Origin: Candidatus Thorarchaeota archaeon
GTDB taxonomy: Archaea; Asgardarchaeota; Thorarchaeia; Thorarchaeales; Thorarchaeaceae
Direction: 5' to 3'
NCBI GenBank assembly: GCA_011365025.1
Contig: RDOF01000006.1
Span: 62,001-126,000, forward strand
Length of the DNA: 64,000 bases
Shown here: one piece after another, positions 60,386 to 64,000 of the stretch
How the letters are laid out: each line of letters begins with the position of its first letter
How positions within the stretch are numbered: the first letter of the stretch is position 1
The notes under the pieces: model-generated
Databases searched by the model: none
The model's input: the letters and a program-made list of their open reading frames with translations, nothing else
Told to the model about the DNA's origin: nothing
Position numbers and translations under genes: made by a program

Positions 60386-61219
60386 TCATTCTAGTCCAAA
60401 TCCCGCCTGCATGAGCTCTGATAGCCTCGCAAGGAACCTGGTCGCGGGGGCTCCTAGGGACACCTCCTCGTCGAACATCACTGTCACGTTGATGAATTCA
60501 CCCAGCTCTGGCGGATTGGTATAATTCCTAGGCCTTGCAGAGATGCCTCCCAAGGCCAGAACAACTGAGTGCAAACCAATCGGAATGGCCCATCCGCCGC
60601 CCTTCCCAAACATCCCTACTGCTGTTACGGCGCAGGTGCCCATGAGGCGCTTCCTTAGAAAGGGATCTGACCTGATCTTTCTCCAGTACAACTTCCTCAG
60701 TAGGTCTGGTAAGTGGGAGAATACTCTGGCCGACAAGGGCGGTTTTTCACTAGACTCGCTTTCTCCACTGGTTTCGCCCTTCTGGGCTTGGCGAATCTCA
60801 TTATGGATCTGTTTGAATGTCTTTTCATTTGCCTTCCTTACGCAGTACGTCGTGGCGAACCTACCAGATTTCACCTGCCTTTCAACAACAATTCCAACGT
60901 CAACGTCGTCGAAGACTATCAACTTCTTCTTTCCTTTCTTCATGGCTTGGATTTCTCTGTGCTCACTAATGGCCTGAGCGACGCACTTTATCACCCAGCC
61001 AGTGAAGGACAGCTTTTCTCCTGTCTTTGCTTCATTCTCTGTGATGAACTTCCGTGCCACGGTGACATCGATCTCAACCAGTCCGTAGATGCGGTGCTTT
61101 GGTGCAAGATTGTTGAGCAATTCTATGGGTCTATTAGACCTGCGTGTTATTTCCTTGAAGGCAACAATGCCCCGAGACCCCTCGGGCACTTCACCAGAGT
61201 CTTTTCGCGAGGTGCTCAT
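60386..61219 (-). CDS. E2 acyltransferase-like protein lacking the catalytic His
   Basis: A 277-residue protein matching the catalytic domain of 2-oxo-acid dehydrogenase E2 / chloramphenicol-acetyltransferase folds, without a lipoyl or subunit-binding domain. It begins IVAFKEITRRSNRP and has SFTGWVIKCVAQAI, a DDVDVGIVVE strand and HSVVLALGGI. The catalytic DHxxxDGA segment reads D250-E-E-V-S-L-G-A, so the His is Glu251 and the second Asp is Leu255. It may bind CoA or act as a partner rather than catalyse transfer. A Lys/Ser-rich linker (about 145-160) splits it. It is divergent from the serine hydrolase, with an operator between. Confidence 0.7.
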   Translation of the reverse strand: MSTSRKDSGEVPEGSRGIVAFKEITRRSNRPIELLNNLAPKHRIYGLVEIDVTVARKFITENEAKTGEKLSFTGWVIKCVAQAISEHREIQAMKKGKKKLIVFDDVDVGIVVERQVKSGRFATTYCVRKANEKTFKQIHNEIRQAQKGETSGESESSEKPPLSARVFSHLPDLLRKLYWRKIRSDPFLRKRLMGTCAVTAVGMFGKGGGWAIPIGLHSVVLALGGISARPRNYTNPPELGEFINVTVMFDEEVSLGAPATRFLARLSELMQAGFGLE

Positions 61220-61284
61220 TGTGAAAGAGCCTCCATTCCGGTCATATCAACAACATCTGAAGCGCTAAAGAAACCTTGCTGCTT

Positions 61285-61332
61285 CTTGTATACTTTAAGT
61301 ATACAAGAGGTATACAAAAGACCTATATAAAG
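61285..61332. promoter_or_regulatory. TGTATAC palindromic operator with third half-site and TATA box
   Basis: CTTGTATAC (61285-61293), loop tttaa, and GTATACAAG (61299-61307) form a perfect 9-base palindrome; a third GTATACAAA follows at 61310-61318. The TATA box cctatataaag is at 61322-61332 for the serine hydrolase gene at 61367. The palindrome sits just upstream of the TATA box, where a regulator could act on both divergent genes. Confidence 0.6.
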
Positions 61333-61366
61333 TAATCATTCTACTTGAAACCCACTAGCTGTGTGA

Positions 61367-62572
61367 ATGAAATTGGCAGAAGGTAGCGTGATTTCAGGTT
61401 ACGTCAAACTCGGATTTGAAGCTGTCCGTGAAGCATTCGTAGAGAACTTCGAGCGCCGCAATGAGCTTGGTGCCGCTTGCTGTATCTACTACAAAGGGGA
61501 GAGAGTAGTGGACCTATGGGGAGGCATTAGAAATGAGGCTACAGGGGAGCCCTGGGACGAAGATACAATGGTGCTCGTGTGGTCCACCACCAAGGGATTA
61601 TCAGGACTGGCCATGGCACTTGCGCATTCGCAGGGGCTGTTTGCTTATGATGAACCTGTTTCAAAGTACTGGCCTGAGTTTGCTCAACACGGCAAGGAAA
61701 AAATCACAGTCCGGCAACTCATGGCACATCAGGCAGGGTTGTTTGCATTTGATGAACTGGGAGATAAGGAAATCATAGCAGACCTCGACCGCTTGGCAGT
61801 AGTATTAGCCGCACAGAAACCAGCATGGGCGCCGGGAACGCGACATGGATACCATGCCCTAACTCTGGGTTTCTACCAGAGCGAACTCCTGCGCAGAGTT
61901 GACCCGAAAGGCCGCAGCCTCGGGCGGTATTTCCAAGATGAGATTGCCACTCCCCTCGGACTCGACTTCTATATTCGACTTCCTGAGGATATTCCAAATT
62001 CAAGGCTGGCCCCCATTAGACAAGTTAAGTTCAGCATTTCGGCTATGCGCTCTGTGCCAATTTCGTTCATTCTCGCCGCGATGAATCCCCGGTCGGCGAT
62101 TCGCCGTGCGTTAGTGGGAACGGAGTTTTGTCTGGACGAAGATAGAATATACGCCCGAAATTATGAAGTCCCATCTGGAGGGGGTGTAGGAACGGCCCGT
62201 GCAATCGCTCATGCATACAGCGTCTTCTCTACGGGTGGAAAGAAGCTTGGTCTGCGAGAGGAGACTCTCAAGGAACTCACGGCGCCACCCAAAGCGCCTC
62301 TGCGCGGCCTACGTGATGAAGCGCTGAAAATGGACTCGTACTACTCGCTTGGTTTCATAAGGCCCCTTCCAAAGAACCCATTCGGTTCTCCAAGTTCGTT
62401 TGGGATGCCCGGGACAGGAGGCTCGTTTGGATTTGCTGACCCAGAGTATGAGCTGGGATATGGATATGTTCTCAATGGATTAGGCACATCATTTCCAACG
62501 GATCCGAGAAGCGATGCTCTTTGCGCAGCAATGTACCGCTCAATCGGCGTGACAGATTTGTACACTGCGTGA
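61367..62572 (+). CDS. class C beta-lactamase-family serine hydrolase (EstB-like)
   Basis: A 401-residue serine hydrolase of the beta-lactamase / D-Ala-D-Ala-carboxypeptidase fold. The active Ser73 and Lys76 are in WSTTKGLSG; the second motif is near GYHALTLGF (Tyr about 166); the third, usually HxG or KTG, is replaced by MPGTGGSFGF near 346. This is typical of EstB-type esterases and LACTB-like proteins, which cleave esters or small amides. No signal peptide is seen, so it is probably cytoplasmic. It is controlled by the palindromic operator at 61285. Confidence 0.85.
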   Translation: MKLAEGSVISGYVKLGFEAVREAFVENFERRNELGAACCIYYKGERVVDLWGGIRNEATGEPWDEDTMVLVWSTTKGLSGLAMALAHSQGLFAYDEPVSKYWPEFAQHGKEKITVRQLMAHQAGLFAFDELGDKEIIADLDRLAVVLAAQKPAWAPGTRHGYHALTLGFYQSELLRRVDPKGRSLGRYFQDEIATPLGLDFYIRLPEDIPNSRLAPIRQVKFSISAMRSVPISFILAAMNPRSAIRRALVGTEFCLDEDRIYARNYEVPSGGGVGTARAIAHAYSVFSTGGKKLGLREETLKELTAPPKAPLRGLRDEALKMDSYYSLGFIRPLPKNPFGSPSSFGMPGTGGSFGFADPEYELGYGYVLNGLGTSFPTDPRSDALCAAMYRSIGVTDLYTA

Positions 62573-62609
62573 TTGGAATGATTGTTCGTCGTTTCGCTAA
62601 GTAGTCTCT

Positions 62610-64000
62610 CTAGGCCACAATCCTCACGGGCTTTAGGTTCACTATCCGATGCTCACCATCGACACTGTCGTACTCCACCATGCCCACCAGCTCGCCCTCG
62701 GCGCCTGGCTGCAGCTCGAACACGATCTCTACCACGGCACGGTCGCCAGACTCAATGAAGCCCACATCCTTGCTCTGGATGGTGTCCGTCAGCTCGGGAA
62801 TGCCCAGCACCACCTGGACGTTGTTCATGGGGTTCGCAGCATCGTTCCGTATGGCCACGCCAAAGACTACCTTGCCTTCGCGTATCTTGTACTCCACCGC
62901 GATGTCCATGCCCACCTCGAGACCCAGACTTGCAGGTTCTGCCTTGGTGATGTACTCCTCTCTGCGCGCGGTGCCACGTACTCGTCTGTAGACCGCTGTA
63001 GAGATGCCACCAATGAGGAGTAGAGCGGCTATTGGCACGATCCAGTGGAGCCGCGGGTTGAAGTCCAGTGAGTCAATGAGACCGTCTGCATCAGAGTCGA
63101 CCTCCAGCGGGTTGGTTCCGTAGATGACCACTTCCTGATAGTCGGTCCAGCCATCTTGGTCGGTGTCCGGCGCAAGTGGGGACGTTCCATAGGTCTTGTA
63201 TTCTGAGTAGTCGCTGAGCAAGTCCGCGTCCGTGTCGTTCAAACCGGGATTCGTGCCTATGGTGTACAGCTCAAGGCTATCGCTCAGACCATCACCGTCA
63301 GAGTCTGAGCTCCAGGGGTTCATGTTATACTCAGCATAGGTCACCACTTCATCATAGTCAGAAACTTCGTCTCTGTCACTATCCAAAGAATTCGGGTTTG
63401 TATAGTAGACGAAAATCTCATCGAAATCCGATAGGCCATCTTGGTCGGAATCATCAACGTTCGGGTTTGTGAAGTAGAGGTTTATCTCCCCATAGTCCCC
63501 GACCTCATCCTCGTCAGTATCCCAAGAGAGTGGGTTGGTTCCATAGACGTGAACCTCCAATCCATCAATAATATTGTCTAGGTCTGAGTCATCATTGAGG
63601 GGGTTTGTTCCCAGTGCAATCTCCTCACCATCGAGTAGGTTATCGTTGTCAGAATCCTCGTCTCCCGGACTTGTGAAGTAAAGGTAGACCTCGTCACCGT
63701 TCGATAGGCCGTCTTTGTCAGAGTCTACCTGATAGTCTGTATGCGTTGCATTGAACCACATGTTGGTCGGGTCGGTATTTGTGAGGAAGATCTCTATCCA
63801 GTCACTGAGTAGGTCATAGTCCGTATCAAAGTAGGTTGCATTGGTGTGGTAGGTGTTGATTTCCTTGCCATCCTCAATTTGGTCCATGTCTGTGTCCTTG
63901 CTGAGCGGGTTTGTGAAATAGTCCTCAACCTCTTCTCTGTCAGAGAGATTGTCCCCGTCAGTGTCTCGGTTTCTTGGATTGGTCAGATGAATGTGCACCT
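62610..64000 (-). CDS. thrombospondin-3-repeat surface protein, 5' end outside the window
   Basis: The open frame runs past the right edge, so the N-terminus and any signal peptide are missing. The visible 463 residues begin with some 14 calcium-binding thrombospondin-3 repeats (DSDQDGLSDFDEIFVYYTNPN type, about 24-residue period), then a membrane segment (IVPIAALLLIGGISTAVYRR) and a C-terminal 110-residue domain with beta strands (VVFGVAIRNDAANPMNNVQVVLG) of CARDB-like Ig type, probably cytoplasmic. It is an envelope protein similar in style to the NosD protein at 53217 but without the beta-helix. It lies convergent with the serine hydrolase. Confidence 0.8.
   Translation of the reverse strand, partial: VHIHLTNPRNRDTDGDNLSDREEVEDYFTNPLSKDTDMDQIEDGKEINTYHTNATYFDTDYDLLSDWIEIFLTNTDPTNMWFNATHTDYQVDSDKDGLSNGDEVYLYFTSPGDEDSDNDNLLDGEEIALGTNPLNDDSDLDNIIDGLEVHVYGTNPLSWDTDEDEVGDYGEINLYFTNPNVDDSDQDGLSDFDEIFVYYTNPNSLDSDRDEVSDYDEVVTYAEYNMNPWSSDSDGDGLSDSLELYTIGTNPGLNDTDADLLSDYSEYKTYGTSPLAPDTDQDGWTDYQEVVIYGTNPLEVDSDADGLIDSLDFNPRLHWIVPIAALLLIGGISTAVYRRVRGTARREEYITKAEPASLGLEVGMDIAVEYKIREGKVVFGVAIRNDAANPMNNVQVVLGIPELTDTIQSKDVGFIESGDRAVVEIVFELQPGAEGELVGMVEYDSVDGEHRIVNLKPVRIVA

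Noticed and set aside
60386..61219. Chloramphenicol acetyltransferase as a resistance gene
   Set aside because: The catalytic His-x-x-x-Asp-Gly motif is not present, so an active resistance enzyme is unlikely.
1..64000. tRNA, rRNA, insertion sequences, transposases and CRISPR arrays
   Set aside because: I looked for T-loop-like and conserved rRNA segments, transposase genes and direct-repeat arrays and saw none; a covariance or profile search could still reveal a tRNA.

Overview
The window looks archaeal and most likely comes from an Asgard archaeon, probably a Thorarchaeota-like lineage. The evidence is TATA/BRE-type promoters about 25-45 bases before genes, many GTG and TTG starts, a tungsten-type aldehyde ferredoxin oxidoreductase, a RuBisCO-like protein, ArsR-like archaeal helix-turn-helix regulators, a candidate longin-fold protein, NosD/thrombospondin-3 surface proteins and LRR, TPR and SWIM proteins. 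This assignment is an inference from gene content; no rRNA or tRNA gene was seen to confirm it.

Region 1 (1-11.7 kb): the tail of a saccharopine-dehydrogenase-like gene, an FGGY sugar kinase, a flavin split-barrel protein, an orphan receiver-domain protein, an HTH regulator, a 1167-residue STAND-like NTPase with TPRs, an FAH-family sugar-acid dehydratase-like enzyme, a terpenoid-toroid protein, a RuBisCO-like protein with a mixed active site, and a frameshifted histidine-kinase remnant.

Region 2 (11.8-22.4 kb): a same-strand folate one-carbon set (formate-THF ligase, FolD, fused formiminotransferase-cyclodeaminase). It can link histidine-derived formimino groups, C1-folates and formate with ATP. 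Next comes a minus-strand lipoate ligase / tandem GNAT / GHMP kinase group, a two-gene ABC exporter, and a small protein that looks like a longin domain joined to a winged helix.

Region 3 (22.4-31.7 kb): mostly minus-strand metabolism. It holds an acetoacetate-decarboxylase-like protein, a PAP2 phosphatase, an alcohol dehydrogenase / aldehyde ferredoxin oxidoreductase pair, a nitronate monooxygenase, an SCP2 protein and a PHP phosphoesterase, followed by a plus-strand M3 oligoendopeptidase.

Region 4 (31.9-42.6 kb): an envelope-focused accessory region. A secreted, membrane-anchored protein appears to lack any ATG/GTG/TTG start. Three paralogous multi-pass membrane proteins follow; two are directly followed by near-identical-type HTH regulators, and one of those pairs continues into a membrane-anchored repeat protein. 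The intergenic spaces are rich in inverted and direct repeats that look like operators, terminators or small RNAs.

Region 5 (42.6-49.8 kb): a compact set of amino-acid chemistry genes: methyltransferase, class III aminotransferase, diaminopentanoate-dehydrogenase-like oxidoreductase, unusual PP-loop protein with a Cys cluster, D-Ala-D-Ala-ligase-like ATP-grasp enzyme, GNAT and threonine-synthase-like PLP enzyme. Together they suggest an uncharacterised amino-acid or peptide pathway. This is my best candidate for a new system.

Region 6 (49.9-64 kb): a TPR protein, a short charged protein coupled to a membrane protein, a YhhN-type membrane protein, a NosD/TSP3 giant surface protein, an LRR-SWIM-M23 operon, an E2-like acyltransferase that has lost its catalytic His, a class C serine hydrolase behind a palindromic operator, and a second TSP3 surface protein that runs off the window.
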